Below are positions 8,417 through 17,748 of a stretch of 64,000 nucleotides of DNA, one piece after another; within the stretch, counting starts at the first letter, position 1; every line of letters begins with the position of its first letter. The notes under the pieces are model-generated. The model saw only the letters and a program-made list of their open reading frames with translations. It was not told where the DNA came from and searched no databases. The stretch covers positions 142,548 to 206,547 of the forward strand of contig JAGPUQ010000009.1 in NCBI GenBank assembly GCA_018069525.1. The letters run 5' to 3'. The position numbers and the translations under genes were made by a program. Source of the DNA: Porticoccaceae bacterium. Lineage in GTDB: Bacteria; Pseudomonadota; Gammaproteobacteria; Pseudomonadales; Porticoccaceae.

Positions 8417-9649
8417 ATGTCGTCATCCCGTTCTACCCTGGAACTCAGCACTAAGGGCAATAAGTCGGATCGGGCGCGCGATCTGCCACCCGGTGATCCG
8501 CTGCTGGATCATGCCTTGATCAATAATCTGAAAACCGCGGTGCTGGTGCTCAACGAGTGCTGCCAGCCAATTTATCTTAACAACGCCGCCGAAAACCTGC
8601 TGGAAGTCAGTAGTAGTCGGCTTGCAAGCAGCGATTTTGCGGAATTTTTTAGCCATGCGGACACCCGTCGCGCTGTCTTCGAGCAAGCCCTGGCCGGGGA
8701 AAACCCCTACACCGAACGCATGGTAACGCTGCTATTGCCGGATAATCGCGAGACCACCGTGGATTACACCGTAACCCCCATTACTGAGGGCGGAAAACCC
8801 GCCTTACTCGTAGAAATGTTGCCGATGGATCGCAGCTTGCGCATCGATCGCGAGCGCGCCCTACAAGCCGCCAACAAGACCTCCCGCAATCTGATTCGGG
8901 GCCTGGCTCACGAAATCAAAAATCCCCTGGGAGGCATTCGCGGAGCCTCTCAGCTGCTGGCTCAGGAGCTGGAACGGGAGGAACTACACGAATACACGGA
9001 TATTATTATCAACGAAGTCGATCGTCTGCGGCAGCTGGTGGACAAACTGGCCGGCCCCTCCATACCCGCAAAGCTGGCACCAGTTAATATTCACGAAGTC
9101 ACCGAGCACGTTGCCGCATTAGTCGAAGCGGAAACTCAAGGTTCCTTACACATTGTTCGGGAATACGACCCCAGCATCCCCGAACTCATCGGCGACCGCG
9201 GCAAACTTATTCAAGCCACTCTCAACCTGGTGCGCAATGCAATGCAAGCACTAGAAAGCCATAATGCAAGCAGCACAACATCGAACGATCCACCCCAAAT
9301 CACCTTGCGTACCCGCATTATTAACAACTTCACCATCGGCAAAACCCCTCACCGGGTGGTCTGCCGCCTCGAAGTGATCGATAACGGCCCGGGCGTTCCA
9401 GAGGACATCGGCGACCGTATTTTTTACCCAATGATCAGCGGGCGCGCCGAGGGTTCGGGACTGGGCTTACCCATTGCTCAATCCGCAATTCACTTACATC
9501 AAGGACTGATCGAATGCGAAAGTAAACCCGGCCACACCCGGTTCTCGGTCTACCTGCCGCTGCAGCCAAAATCCGAACAACTTTCACCTAAACACACCGA
9601 TCATAAACACACTGAAAATAGCCACAGCAAACACGGACATCACCTATGA
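8417..9649 (+). CDS. ntrB: Nitrogen regulation sensor kinase NtrB
   Basis: Cytoplasmic kinase/phosphatase that sets the phosphorylation of NtrC in response to PII. It has 410 aa: a PAS domain about 32-135, a HisKA H-box RGLAHEIKNPLGG with His165, and an HATPase_c domain with the N-box NLVRNAMQAL, DNGPGVP and the G-rich SGLGLPIAQS near 330-345. The last ~20 residues are unusually His-rich (KHTDHKHTENSHSKHGHHL), which is not part of the canonical fold. It overlaps ntrC by ATGA, so translation is probably coupled. Confidence 0.96.
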   Translation: MSSSRSTLELSTKGNKSDRARDLPPGDPLLDHALINNLKTAVLVLNECCQPIYLNNAAENLLEVSSSRLASSDFAEFFSHADTRRAVFEQALAGENPYTERMVTLLLPDNRETTVDYTVTPITEGGKPALLVEMLPMDRSLRIDRERALQAANKTSRNLIRGLAHEIKNPLGGIRGASQLLAQELEREELHEYTDIIINEVDRLRQLVDKLAGPSIPAKLAPVNIHEVTEHVAALVEAETQGSLHIVREYDPSIPELIGDRGKLIQATLNLVRNAMQALESHNASSTTSNDPPQITLRTRIINNFTIGKTPHRVVCRLEVIDNGPGVPEDIGDRIFYPMISGRAEGSGLGLPIAQSAIHLHQGLIECESKPGHTRFSVYLPLQPKSEQLSPKHTDHKHTENSHSKHGHHL

Positions 9650-11094
9650 AAGCAAATATCTGGATAGTGGACGACGATAAATCTATCCGCTGGGTGATGG
9701 AGCGCGCGCTCGACAAAGCCGAAATGAACGTCACCAGTTTTTCCAATGCCCAGAGCTTGCTCACCGAGCTTAAGCGAAGCAAGCCGGATATTATTATTAG
9801 CGATATTCGCATGCCTGGTATCGACGGCCTGGAACTGCTGGATCAACTACATCGGGATAAACCGGAAATGCCAGTGATCATCACCACCGCGCACTCCGAT
9901 CTGGACAGCGCCGTCGCGGCTTATCAAGGTGGAGCCTTCGAGTATCTACCCAAGCCCTTCGATACCGACGAACTGGTCTCCGTTGCCCGCCGGGCTATCG
10001 AGTATGCCAGGGAAAAATCCTCAACTGCTGAAGAAGTAGACAAGGAAGTATCGCGGGAAATTATTGGCGAAGCCCCCGCGATGCAGGAAGTATTTCGCGC
10101 TATTGGTCGCCTGTCCCACTCCCATATCACGGTGATGATTAACGGTGAATCCGGTACGGGCAAAGAATTGGTGGCCCGCGCGCTGCACCAGCACAGTCCG
10201 CGTAAAGACCAAGCTTTCATTGCGCTTAATATGGCCGCAATCCCCCACGACTTAATTGAGTCGGAATTGTTTGGCCACGAAAAAGGCGCTTTTACCGGAG
10301 CGGCACAACGACGCACTGGTCGTTTTGAACAGGCCGACGGTGGCACTTTGTTTCTCGATGAAATTGGCGACATGCCCGCCGAAGCCCAGACCCGCTTATT
10401 GCGCGTGCTTGCCGACAAGGAGTTTTATCGGGTTGGCGGTCACCAACCGGTCAAAGTGGATGTGCGTATTATTGCCGCCACTCATCAAGACCTGGAAGCG
10501 CTGGTAGAGGAGCGACGCTTCCGCGAAGATCTCTACCACCGACTCAACGTGATTCGCATTCACCTGCCCCGGCTCACGGATCGACGGGAAGATATTCCGC
10601 AGCTTATCCGACATTTTTTGAAAAAGTCAGCGGAAGAATTAAACGTAGAACCCAAAGTACTATCGGCGGAAGCCGAAGCCTATCTGTGCTCATTGCCCTG
10701 GCCTGGCAATGTCCGGCAGATGGAGAACACCTGCCGCTGGCTCACCGTAATGGCTGCGGGTCGAGAAATTTTAACCTTGGACCTGCCGCCAGAATTGCTC
10801 GATGCCAGCACCGAAGTAAGCAGCGTGGCTGAAAACTGGGAGCAGTCATTACGGCGCTGGCTGAGCAAAGAACTGGCTGGGGGTAAAAGCGGTATCCTGG
10901 CGACGGCGACACCGGCCTTTGAGCGTGCGGTGATTGAAACTGCCTTGCAATACACCGCCGGCCGCAAGCGCGACGCCGCCGAACTACTGGGTTGGGGTCG
11001 CAACACGCTAACCCGGAAGATGCACGAACTCAATATTTCTGGCGAAGGGAAGTCCGATAAAAGCGGTTCTGACCAACAACGGAAAAGCGCCTGA
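9646..11094 (+). CDS. ntrC: Sigma-54 activator NtrC
   Basis: Enhancer-binding activator of nitrogen-limitation promoters. The protein (482 aa) has a receiver domain with phospho-acceptor Asp53 and Lys103, an AAA+ domain with Walker A GESGTGKE (167-174), the sigma-54 contact loop GAFTGA (214-219) and DGGTLFLDEIGDM (Walker B), and a C-terminal Fis-type helix-turn-helix (RDAAELLGWGRNTLTRKMHEL). It is the likely regulator of the glnA and amt promoters in this window and of its own operon. Confidence 0.97.
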   Translation: MKANIWIVDDDKSIRWVMERALDKAEMNVTSFSNAQSLLTELKRSKPDIIISDIRMPGIDGLELLDQLHRDKPEMPVIITTAHSDLDSAVAAYQGGAFEYLPKPFDTDELVSVARRAIEYAREKSSTAEEVDKEVSREIIGEAPAMQEVFRAIGRLSHSHITVMINGESGTGKELVARALHQHSPRKDQAFIALNMAAIPHDLIESELFGHEKGAFTGAAQRRTGRFEQADGGTLFLDEIGDMPAEAQTRLLRVLADKEFYRVGGHQPVKVDVRIIAATHQDLEALVEERRFREDLYHRLNVIRIHLPRLTDRREDIPQLIRHFLKKSAEELNVEPKVLSAEAEAYLCSLPWPGNVRQMENTCRWLTVMAAGREILTLDLPPELLDASTEVSSVAENWEQSLRRWLSKELAGGKSGILATATPAFERAVIETALQYTAGRKRDAAELLGWGRNTLTRKMHELNISGEGKSDKSGSDQQRKSA

Positions 11095-11125
11095 CGCAGA
11101 GATCAATACAGATAAGACTCTGTAA

Positions 11126-11635
11126 TTAGTGGCGCTGCTCGGGACTTGCCTCAGCATCAGCCGATTGCGCACGTTGCGCAAGTGCCTGTTGAAACAGCGC
11201 CTCAAAATTCACTGGTGGCAACATCAGCGGTGGGAAGCCTCCCTTCACCGCCAAATCGTCGACAATGGCTCGGGCGTAGGGAAACAATACGCTCAGGCAG
11301 TGCGTATTGAGCACCTGAGTCAACATGTTCTGCTCCAGGCCCGTCACCAGAAACACGCCCGCCTGCTGGACTTCCACTAGATATAAGGTGTCACTATCGT
11401 CTTTAACCGAAGCGGTTAAATGTAACACTACCTCGTAGTGTTGCTCATCTATTTTGCGCACTTCAGTACCGATGTCCTGATCGACAACGGGCTTCACCTT
11501 TCGGCTAAAACCTGCGGTACCCAACGGAGCTTCAAACGAGACATCCTTAATATAAAGATGCTTGATCGCCATTTGTGGAGCTGCAACTCCGTCTGCGCCT
11601 TGGTCAGTATCAGTCTTCGGTTTATCCTTACTCAT
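11126..11635 (-). CDS. secB: Protein-export chaperone SecB
   Basis: Homotetrameric cytoplasmic chaperone that keeps preproteins unfolded and delivers them to SecA. It has 169 aa. IKHLYIKDVSFEAP is the characteristic first strand, and the GVFLVTGL and CLSVLFPYARAIVDDLAVKGGFPPLMLPPVNFEALFQQ-type segments follow. I use the ATG at 11635 (MSKDKP) instead of the TTG one codon upstream. It is third in the rhodanese-grxC-secB operon, as in E. coli and Pseudomonas. Confidence 0.97.
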   Translation of the reverse strand: MSKDKPKTDTDQGADGVAAPQMAIKHLYIKDVSFEAPLGTAGFSRKVKPVVDQDIGTEVRKIDEQHYEVVLHLTASVKDDSDTLYLVEVQQAGVFLVTGLEQNMLTQVLNTHCLSVLFPYARAIVDDLAVKGGFPPLMLPPVNFEALFQQALAQRAQSADAEASPEQRH

Positions 11636-11726
11636 CAACGTGCCCTTGGTAAAATATGAATGTTAATAGTATTTTCCTGGTATTGCCTTTCTTGAAGTGC
11701 TCGGCCTCGAACTACTCAGCCATTAA

Positions 11727-12011
11727 CTACTCAGTATTGGACGAACCAGACATTGTATCCAGCAACACATCCAGCTCACCGCTGCGCTCAAGTGCCTGCA
11801 TATCGGTAAAACCACCTATGTGGCGCTCACCAATCCATATTTGCGGAACCGTGTGTTGACCACTGCGTTCGCCAATCTCCCAGCGCAACTGGTGATCACC
11901 GTCCACCGCAATATCCTCAAATTCGACACCTTTGGCTTTCAAAAACCGCCGCGCCGCAACGCAGTAGGGGCAAAATCGAGTGCTATACAAAACCACTGCA
12001 ACATCATTCAT
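11727..12011 (-). CDS. grxC: Glutaredoxin 3
   Basis: Small thioredoxin-fold oxidoreductase (94 aa) that uses glutathione to reduce disulfides. The dithiol active site CPYC is at residues 14-17 and the cis-Pro motif TVPQIWIG at about 60-67, with GGFTDM binding glutathione. The ATG at 12011 begins MNDVAVVLYS, the normal glutaredoxin start; in-frame codons upstream run back into the rhodanese gene. It lies 10 bases after the rhodanese gene. Confidence 0.95.
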   Translation of the reverse strand: MNDVAVVLYSTRFCPYCVAARRFLKAKGVEFEDIAVDGDHQLRWEIGERSGQHTVPQIWIGERHIGGFTDMQALERSGELDVLLDTMSGSSNTE

Positions 12012-12021
12012 CCGAGATTGG

Positions 12022-12435
12022 CTACCTGGAAACCAGCGGTAAATTCTGTACCAGCCACTCACCCATACCACCACGCAAGCGACAGACATTAAATCCAGCC
12101 TGGCGTAACTTTCGACCCACGGCTGCAGCCTGCTGGCCATGCTTATCCACCAAAATAATTACTTTATCGCGCTGACTCTCAAGTTCCGCCATCCGCTCAT
12201 CAATTTTCGTGCTGGGAATATTAAGCGACGAATTAATATGGCCCAGCGCGTATTCTTTGGCATCGCGCACATCTACTAAAAAGCCCTCGTCGGCATTGAG
12301 CATGCGCGTCACATCGTGCACCGACAACTGTTTGCCCGCCTTGGCCTGCTCGAGAAAAATAAAAACGTAGACCAATAGCAGGAAGACACTAACTAAGACC
12401 CACTGGTCGCTAACAAAAACTAAGAAATCCGCCAC
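12022..12435 (-). CDS. Membrane-anchored rhodanese-like protein (YibN type)
   Basis: An N-terminal transmembrane helix (VLVSVFLLLVYVFIFL) followed by one rhodanese fold (DEGFLVDVRDAKEYALGHINSSLNIP). Where active rhodaneses carry the catalytic Cys, it reads ILVDKHGQQA, so it probably lacks sulfurtransferase activity; E. coli YibN also deviates here. I start it at the GTG at 12435 (VADFLVFV, 138 codons with stop) because AAAGAGG lies at ideal spacing; an ATG at 12468 is the alternative. First gene of the rhodanese-grxC-secB operon, divergent from gpmI. Confidence 0.85.
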   Translation of the reverse strand: MADFLVFVSDQWVLVSVFLLLVYVFIFLEQAKAGKQLSVHDVTRMLNADEGFLVDVRDAKEYALGHINSSLNIPSTKIDERMAELESQRDKVIILVDKHGQQAAAVGRKLRQAGFNVCRLRGGMGEWLVQNLPLVSR

Positions 12436-12481
12436 AGTAACCTCTTTCGTGAATGGCACGGAGGCCATATCGGGAGCGCGC

Positions 12482-12487
12482 ATTATA
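12482..12487 (-). promoter_or_regulatory. Putative sigma-70 -10 box for the rhodanese-grxC-secB operon
   Basis: The minus strand reads ATGTATAATGCGCGC about 47 bases before the GTG start. It is the third copy of the GTATAATGCGCG string in the window. No clear -35 is visible. Confidence 0.5.
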
Positions 12488-12611
12488 CATAGGACGAGGT
12501 GCTTTCGCAGGTCAGCATCAATGGAAATTGGTCCCTTACATGGCGTTTCAAACCCCAAAAAGGTACCATTGCCGCTGTTAGAAACCTCTTATTTCCTCTA
12601 CGTAGCCTACG

Positions 12612-14168
12612 ATGACCGAAGCCAAAAAAACCACTGTGTTAATTATTCTCGACGGCTGGGGTCATAACGAATCCCCCGATGCCAATGCCATCTATGCCGC
12701 CCATTCACCGGTATGGGACAAGCTGTGGAGCGAGCAGCCACATACGCTGATTTCCGGATCCGGGCTGGATGTGGGCCTCCCCGCTGGCCAAATGGGTAAT
12801 TCTGAAGTCGGTCATATGACACTGGGTGCGGGCCGCGTGGTGTATCAAAACTTTACCCGCATCAACAAGGCACTGGAAGACGGCGATTTTTTTACTAACC
12901 CCGCCTACCTCTCCGCCTTCGATAAAGCCGCGCAGACCGGAAATGCCGTACACCTCTTTGGTTTACTTTCCACCGGCGGCGTTCACAGCCACGAAAAGCA
13001 TATTGTTGCCGCCATTGAATTGGCCGCGCAGCGTGGAGTTAAGGAAATATATCTGCACGCGTTTCTCGACGGTCGCGACACCCCGCCAAGAAGCGCAGAA
13101 CCCTCATTAGAAAAAGCGGCGGCTAAATTCACCGAACTGGGTTGCGGTCGCATCGCCTCTATCTGCGGCCGCTACTACGCCATGGATAGAGATCAACGCT
13201 GGGATCGGGTGCAACTCGCGTATCAGTTGATCACCGAAGGCAAGGCCGATCACCAGGCCAGCAACGCCATCGAGGGTTTACAGGCCGCCTACCAGCGCGG
13301 CGAAAACGACGAATTTGTACTGCCCACGACCATTCAGGCCGAGGGTGAGGCCGATGCCTGCGTGCGCGACGGTGACGCCATTGTGTTTATGAACTTCCGC
13401 CCCGACCGTGCACGCCAGCTCACTCGGGCGTTTACCGATCCGGCTTTCGATGATTTTAAGCGCGCCGTTCAGCCGCAGCTGTCCACCTTTGTTACTACTA
13501 CCCAATACGCCGCCGACATCGACGCGCTCTGCGCGTTTGCGCCTGGCTCTCTGGTAAATTCCCTGGGTGAATATTTGGCAGCCCAAGGAAAAACCCAGCT
13601 GCGCATCGCCGAAACTGAAAAATATGCCCACGTAACCTTCTTTTTTAGCGGTGGGCAAGAAGCCTTATACCCAGGCGAAGACAGAATTTTAATTCCTTCC
13701 CCGGATGTCGCGACTTATGATCTAAAACCAGAAATGAGCGCATTTGAAGTCACCGAAAAACTAGTGTCGGCCATCCGCAAGGGTCAACACGACGCTATTA
13801 TTTGTAATTTTGCCAACGGCGATATGGTGGGTCATACCGGTATATTTAGCGCCGCAGTAAAAGCCGTTGAAACCCTCGACCAATGCCTCGGCACTATTAT
13901 TAACGCCCTCGCCGAGGTTGGCGGCCAATGTTTGATTACTGCCGACCACGGCAACGTCGAGCAAATGCTCAGCTACGAAAGCGGCGAACCACTCACCTCC
14001 CACACCTGTGAGCCAGTGCCACTGGTGTACGTCGGCCCCAGAGATATTCAGCTAGAAGGGAGCGGCTCATTAGCGGACGTCGCCCCGACCCTGCTGGCAC
14101 TGATGGCGCTGACTCAACCCGCTGAAATGACCGGTCACTCCTTGATCGCGGCCGCCGTGTCAAATTAA
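12612..14168 (+). CDS. gpmI: Phosphoglycerate mutase, cofactor-independent (iPGM)
   Basis: Interconverts 3- and 2-phosphoglycerate in glycolysis/gluconeogenesis using Mn ions. The 518 residues belong to the alkaline phosphatase superfamily: ILDGWG (metal site near the N-terminus), [10 protein letters not shown] with the catalytic Ser (about residue 62), [11 protein letters not shown], the RPDRARQ loop, and the C-terminal metal-binding [13 protein letters not shown] and [10 protein letters not shown]. It is divergent from the rhodanese operon and followed by envC, the order seen in E. coli. Its TAA lies inside a 15-bp tandem-repeat array. Confidence 0.97.
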   Translation: MTEAKKTTVLIILDGWGHNESPDANAIYAAHSPVWDKLWSEQPHTLISGSGLDVGLPAGQMGNSEVGHMTLGAGRVVYQNFTRINKALEDGDFFTNPAYLSAFDKAAQTGNAVHLFGLLSTGGVHSHEKHIVAAIELAAQRGVKEIYLHAFLDGRDTPPRSAEPSLEKAAAKFTELGCGRIASICGRYYAMDRDQRWDRVQLAYQLITEGKADHQASNAIEGLQAAYQRGENDEFVLPTTIQAEGEADACVRDGDAIVFMNFRPDRARQLTRAFTDPAFDDFKRAVQPQLSTFVTTTQYAADIDALCAFAPGSLVNSLGEYLAAQGKTQLRIAETEKYAHVTFFFSGGQEALYPGEDRILIPSPDVATYDLKPEMSAFEVTEKLVSAIRKGQHDAIICNFANGDMVGHTGIFSAAVKAVETLDQCLGTIINALAEVGGQCLITADHGNVEQMLSYESGEPLTSHTCEPVPLVYVGPRDIQLEGSGSLADVAPTLLALMALTQPAEMTGHSLIAAAVSN

Positions 14169-14207
14169 GGAGTGTCGAATTGAGGAGTGCCGAGTTAAGG
14201 AGCGCCG
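14163..14207. repeat. Three tandem 15-bp units with Shine-Dalgarno cores between gpmI and envC
   Basis: AATTAAGGAGTGTCG, AATTGAGGAGTGCCG and AGTTAAGGAGCGCCG. Each unit carries AAGGAG or GAGGAG. The first contains the gpmI stop codon; the last SD is 15 bases before the envC ATG. Confidence 0.92.
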
Positions 14208-14214
14208 ACAAGTA

Positions 14215-15420
14215 ATGAAGCGAAATACTTGCCTGACCGTTCTGGGTTTTTTTTCTAGCTCCTTTTCCTATAGCGCCTTTCTCTTTAGCGCCCTTTTCTT
14301 TAGCGCTCTTATCTTCACAGGTATGGCGGCTCCGGCAGTCAGCGCAAACACTGTTTCTACCGACAACTCCCGCAAACTGCAAGAGCTACAGCGAGAAATT
14401 ACCGAAACACAAAATAACCTGCAACACGCCGACAAAGAAAAATCTCGCCTCAATAAACAGCTGCAAAGTTTTGAATTAAAACTCGCCGACAGCCACCGCA
14501 AAAAACGCTTACTGAAAATCGAGATTGTTAATTTAGAAGACGAGCTGAGCGCATTAACGCAGCGTCGCAATCAATTGAAACGTAGTAGTAAACTGCAGTT
14601 ACAACAATTGAATAACGAGGTCGCCGTTGCTTACCGCACAGGCCAACAGGAACCAATTAAATTACTACTTAATATCGAAGACCCGCAAGAACTCAACCGC
14701 ACACTAAAATATTACGACTACTTTGTCGCCGCTAGAACCCGCGAACTGGGTAAGTACCGTAGCGCTCTCGCCGAAATCAACACGATCAGCAGCACCATCA
14801 ATTCCACGCGCGACACCCTGATAAGCGAGCGCAGCTCACTGGATCAAGAACAGCGGCGACTGGAAGAAAACCGCAAACAACGCCAGCAATTACTGCTCAG
14901 ATTCCAACAGCAATACAGCAGTGAAAACGCCCGACTTAAAAAACTACAAAATGAAGAGAGTCATTTACAGTCGGTGATCGAAACTATCCAGCTGAAAGCG
15001 CGGCAGGTGGCTACCGGCGCGCCCTTCGGCAAACAGAGCGGAAAACTACCGTGGCCGGTCGAAGGCAAATTAATCAGCGCCTTTGGCGACCAACGCGCCA
15101 GTTCTCTGCGCTGGAGCGGGTGGTTACTACAGGCCAGCGAAGGCAGCACAGTACGCACGATTCATCCAGGCACCGTGGTATTTTCCGATTATTTGCGCGG
15201 ACACGGCCTGCTTGTGATTGTCGATCACGGCGACGGCTATTTGAGTCTTTACGCTCACAACCAAACATTGGTTCGCAACGTCGGAGAGCGGGTCAAGGGC
15301 GGCGACACCATTGCTCGGGTAGGTAGCAGTGGCGGCATAAAGCGTAGCGCGCTGTATTTCGAGATTCGCCATAACGGCAAAGCCGTCAATCCTAAGTCCT
15401 GGCTACGCCGTCGCTCTTAA
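14215..15420 (+). CDS. envC: Murein hydrolase activator EnvC
   Basis: Periplasmic activator of division amidases (AmiA/AmiB type). The 401-aa protein has a signal peptide whose hydrophobic core is made of 15-bp DNA repeats, then about 220 residues of coiled coil (from KLQELQREITETQNN), then a C-terminal LytM/M23 domain (VIVDHGDGYLSLYAHN, GERVKGGDTIARVGSSGG). The HxxxD zinc motif of active M23 peptidases is absent, so the domain is degenerate, as expected for EnvC. It sits between gpmI and ctpA on the same strand. Confidence 0.94.
   Translation: MKRNTCLTVLGFFSSSFSYSAFLFSALFFSALIFTGMAAPAVSANTVSTDNSRKLQELQREITETQNNLQHADKEKSRLNKQLQSFELKLADSHRKKRLLKIEIVNLEDELSALTQRRNQLKRSSKLQLQQLNNEVAVAYRTGQQEPIKLLLNIEDPQELNRTLKYYDYFVAARTRELGKYRSALAEINTISSTINSTRDTLISERSSLDQEQRRLEENRKQRQQLLLRFQQQYSSENARLKKLQNEESHLQSVIETIQLKARQVATGAPFGKQSGKLPWPVEGKLISAFGDQRASSLRWSGWLLQASEGSTVRTIHPGTVVFSDYLRGHGLLVIVDHGDGYLSLYAHNQTLVRNVGERVKGGDTIARVGSSGGIKRSALYFEIRHNGKAVNPKSWLRRRS
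14254..14313. repeat. Four in-frame 15-bp units forming the EnvC signal peptide core
   Basis: TCTAGCTCCTTTTCC, TATAGCGCCTTTCTC, TTTAGCGCCCTTTTC and TTTAGCGCTCTTATC run head to tail and give a five-residue periodicity (FSALF-like). The hydrophobic segment of the signal peptide thus seems to have grown by tandem duplication. Confidence 0.85.
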
Positions 15421-15580
15421 CGCTGAACTCTTATTACTCAATTACACTCTTAGTTAGCGGGCAAGAATTGACGGGCGGGCCGTCACCGCAGCTTGCACAC
15501 CTCGCATGCCTTGCATACCTTATAAAGCTGCGTAAACTCAAATACTGCAATGTCGATCCGGAACACCACAAGGATTTGTT

Positions 15581-17005
15581 ATGAACGTCACCTCGCTGCC
15601 CACCTCCTTTTCTTCAGCCCGACTTACCCGTCAGCTGCGCTCGCTGTTCGGCGCCTTGTTGTGCGTTCTGGCCGTACAGCCGGGCACTTTACTCGGGGCT
15701 GAAGGAAGTGAAGGTGTTGACAACGCTCTGCCCGAAAATCCCACCGTGGATAATCAGCCTAATCACACCCTCGAGCCCAGCTCGCCCGACGCCGCCCGCT
15801 TCCCGCTGGAAGAGTTGCAGTTGTTCGCCCAGATTTTTGATCAAATTAGAACCTCTTACGTGGAAGAGGTTGACGACAAAACCCTCCTCGAAAATGCCAT
15901 CGTTGGTCTGTTGGGCGAGCTCGATCCCCACTCGATGTTTCTCGCAGAAGAATCCTTTAGCGACTTGCAGGAAAACACCTCTGGCGAATTCGGCGGCATC
16001 GGTATCGAGGTTGGGCTAAAGAATGGCTACATTGCAGTCATCTCACCCATCGATGACACCCCCGCAGCTCGTGCCGGGCTGCAGCCCGGCGATTTGATCA
16101 TCGAGCTGAATGAGCAATCCTTGCAGGGCATGGGCTTAGGTGAGGCCGTCACCCTGATGCGTGGCCCGGTGGGAAGCGCCATAGAACTCACCGTGGTGAG
16201 AGACGGCGAGCCAGAGCCGCTGGTCGTGAAGATGGTGCGCGATGTGGTTAAAATTGCCAGCATTCGCAGCCGCATGCTTACCACCGACTTTGGCTACGTC
16301 CGACTCGCCCAGTTCCAGGAAAAAACCGGGGCGGATTTCCGCAAAGCGCTCAGTAAACTACTCGGCGAAAACCCGGGATTAAAAGGTGTTGTACTCGATT
16401 TACGCAACAATCCCGGCGGTTTACTCCCAGCTTCGGTCGCTGTAGCCGACGCGCTGCTCGATAGTAATCAGCTCGACAACCCACTGATCGTCTACACCGA
16501 GGGTCGAATTCCATCCTCCAATACCATGCTGTCGGCCACCCCCGGCGATCTATTAGCCGATATACCGATAGTCGCGCTCATTAACGAGGGCACCGCCTCT
16601 GCCGCAGAGATCGTCGCTGGCGCCTTGCAGGATCATGGCCGCGCACTCATCCTGGGAACCGAAAGCTTTGGCAAGGGTTCGGTGCAAAGCGTGCTGCCCC
16701 TGAACGACGGCCGCGCGGTTAAATTGACGACGGCGCGCTACTTCACCCCCAAGGGCCGCTCGATTCAGGCGGACGGAATCAAACCCGACATTTTCGTGGG
16801 TCGAGCCGAAATCCGTCAACTCGACCCCGGATATACCCTGAAAGAGTCCAACTTATCCGGGCACTTGAGTAACAGTGAAGATGGTTCATCGGCTACGCGA
16901 AAAAGTAGCGAGACCCAGCTGCTGGAAGACAATCAGTTGTACGAGGCCGTCAACCTGCTAAAAGGCCTGGCGATATTCGGTAAGTCGGGCCATTCCAAGG
17001 GCTAA
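15581..17005 (+). CDS. ctpA: C-terminal processing peptidase (S41 family, CtpA)
   Basis: Periplasmic tail-specific protease. It has 474 aa: a signal peptide (about 1-40), the N-terminal S41 region, a PDZ domain (GGIGIEVGL ... AARAGLQPGDLIIELN, about 138-210) and the peptidase core with catalytic Ser340 in EGTASAAEI and Lys365 in SFGKGSVQ. In Pseudomonas relatives the CtpA/CtpB type trims cell-wall hydrolases, and envC-ctpA adjacency supports a role in murein turnover. A 9-bp triplication (15493-15519) lies in the gap to envC. Confidence 0.95.
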   Translation: MNVTSLPTSFSSARLTRQLRSLFGALLCVLAVQPGTLLGAEGSEGVDNALPENPTVDNQPNHTLEPSSPDAARFPLEELQLFAQIFDQIRTSYVEEVDDKTLLENAIVGLLGELDPHSMFLAEESFSDLQENTSGEFGGIGIEVGLKNGYIAVISPIDDTPAARAGLQPGDLIIELNEQSLQGMGLGEAVTLMRGPVGSAIELTVVRDGEPEPLVVKMVRDVVKIASIRSRMLTTDFGYVRLAQFQEKTGADFRKALSKLLGENPGLKGVVLDLRNNPGGLLPASVAVADALLDSNQLDNPLIVYTEGRIPSSNTMLSATPGDLLADIPIVALINEGTASAAEIVAGALQDHGRALILGTESFGKGSVQSVLPLNDGRAVKLTTARYFTPKGRSIQADGIKPDIFVGRAEIRQLDPGYTLKESNLSGHLSNSEDGSSATRKSSETQLLEDNQLYEAVNLLKGLAIFGKSGHSKG

Positions 17006-17221
17006 AATACCATTTGTTTTAAAATAGAAGCTTTGCTATAAAAGTGCAGGTGCCAGCCAAGGGAATACAGCCGCAAGTTATGCCAGCTATAGCGTACAGC
17101 ATATATCTGCGGTATAGTCGGCTTCACGCGGACAACACTGGCAGTCAAACAAGACCAGTGACTTATTTAAAACGCGACTTACAATGATAATTTTTTTGGC
17201 TTTTAGCCGAGGAGCATAGAG

Positions 17222-17497
17222 ATGACAGGCAGCGTAGTGCATCTTAACTTTGGTACCAAGCGAGCAGTAGAGAGTGTCACAGCCGACCCGAAAAACACGG
17301 TACGCAGTGAGCGCTTTTTTAAGCTAGCGGATGACTGGTATTTCACCACCCGAGAAAATGTAACTCTGGGGCCGTTTGAATCGCGGGAAGAGGCCAAAAT
17401 GGCTGTCGCCGATTTCGTCGATTTTATCAATAACGCCTCGCCGAAAATCGTACAGGTATTCAAGGGCGCCGAAGTCCAGGAATCGAGCGTAGTTTAA
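17222..17497 (+). CDS. Small conserved protein, DUF6316-like
   Basis: 91-aa soluble protein. The segment RSERFFKLADDWYFTTRE followed by LGPFESREEAKMAVADFVDF resembles the DUF6316 family of short gammaproteobacterial proteins of unknown function; I assign the family from memory of this pattern. GAGGAGCATAGAG precedes the ATG. It is a single gene, convergent with hisF. Confidence 0.75.
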   Translation: MTGSVVHLNFGTKRAVESVTADPKNTVRSERFFKLADDWYFTTRENVTLGPFESREEAKMAVADFVDFINNASPKIVQVFKGAEVQESSVV

Positions 17498-17620
17498 CAA
17501 AAAGCTACGCTAGAACGCACCACCAGCCTCGGCAGGATACTGAGGGAGGGTGCTTTAGCCCCGCTAACTTCTAATTACCCCCTCCAATACCCCTCTAAGT
17601 AACGTCTGATAATCGTCATA

Positions 17621-17642
17621 TCGCCAATGTCTCGCCAATGTC
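17621..17642. repeat. 11-bp perfect tandem duplication
   Basis: TCGCCAATGTC occurs twice head to tail in the gap between the DUF6316-like gene and hisF. I see no terminator or gene in the rest of this 251-base gap. Confidence 0.85.
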
Positions 17643-17748
17643 TTCCAGGCAGACTCTTATTGCGCCAGAACCTTATAATCAGGTTCGATCCCTCAGGCAA
17701 CCATTCGGTATTCAAACTAAAAGTTCATCATAAGGCCGCAACGACTGG

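Noticed and set aside
11095..11125. CAGAG/CTCTG hairpin between ntrC and secB as terminator
   Set aside because: The stem is only five base pairs and has no T-run.
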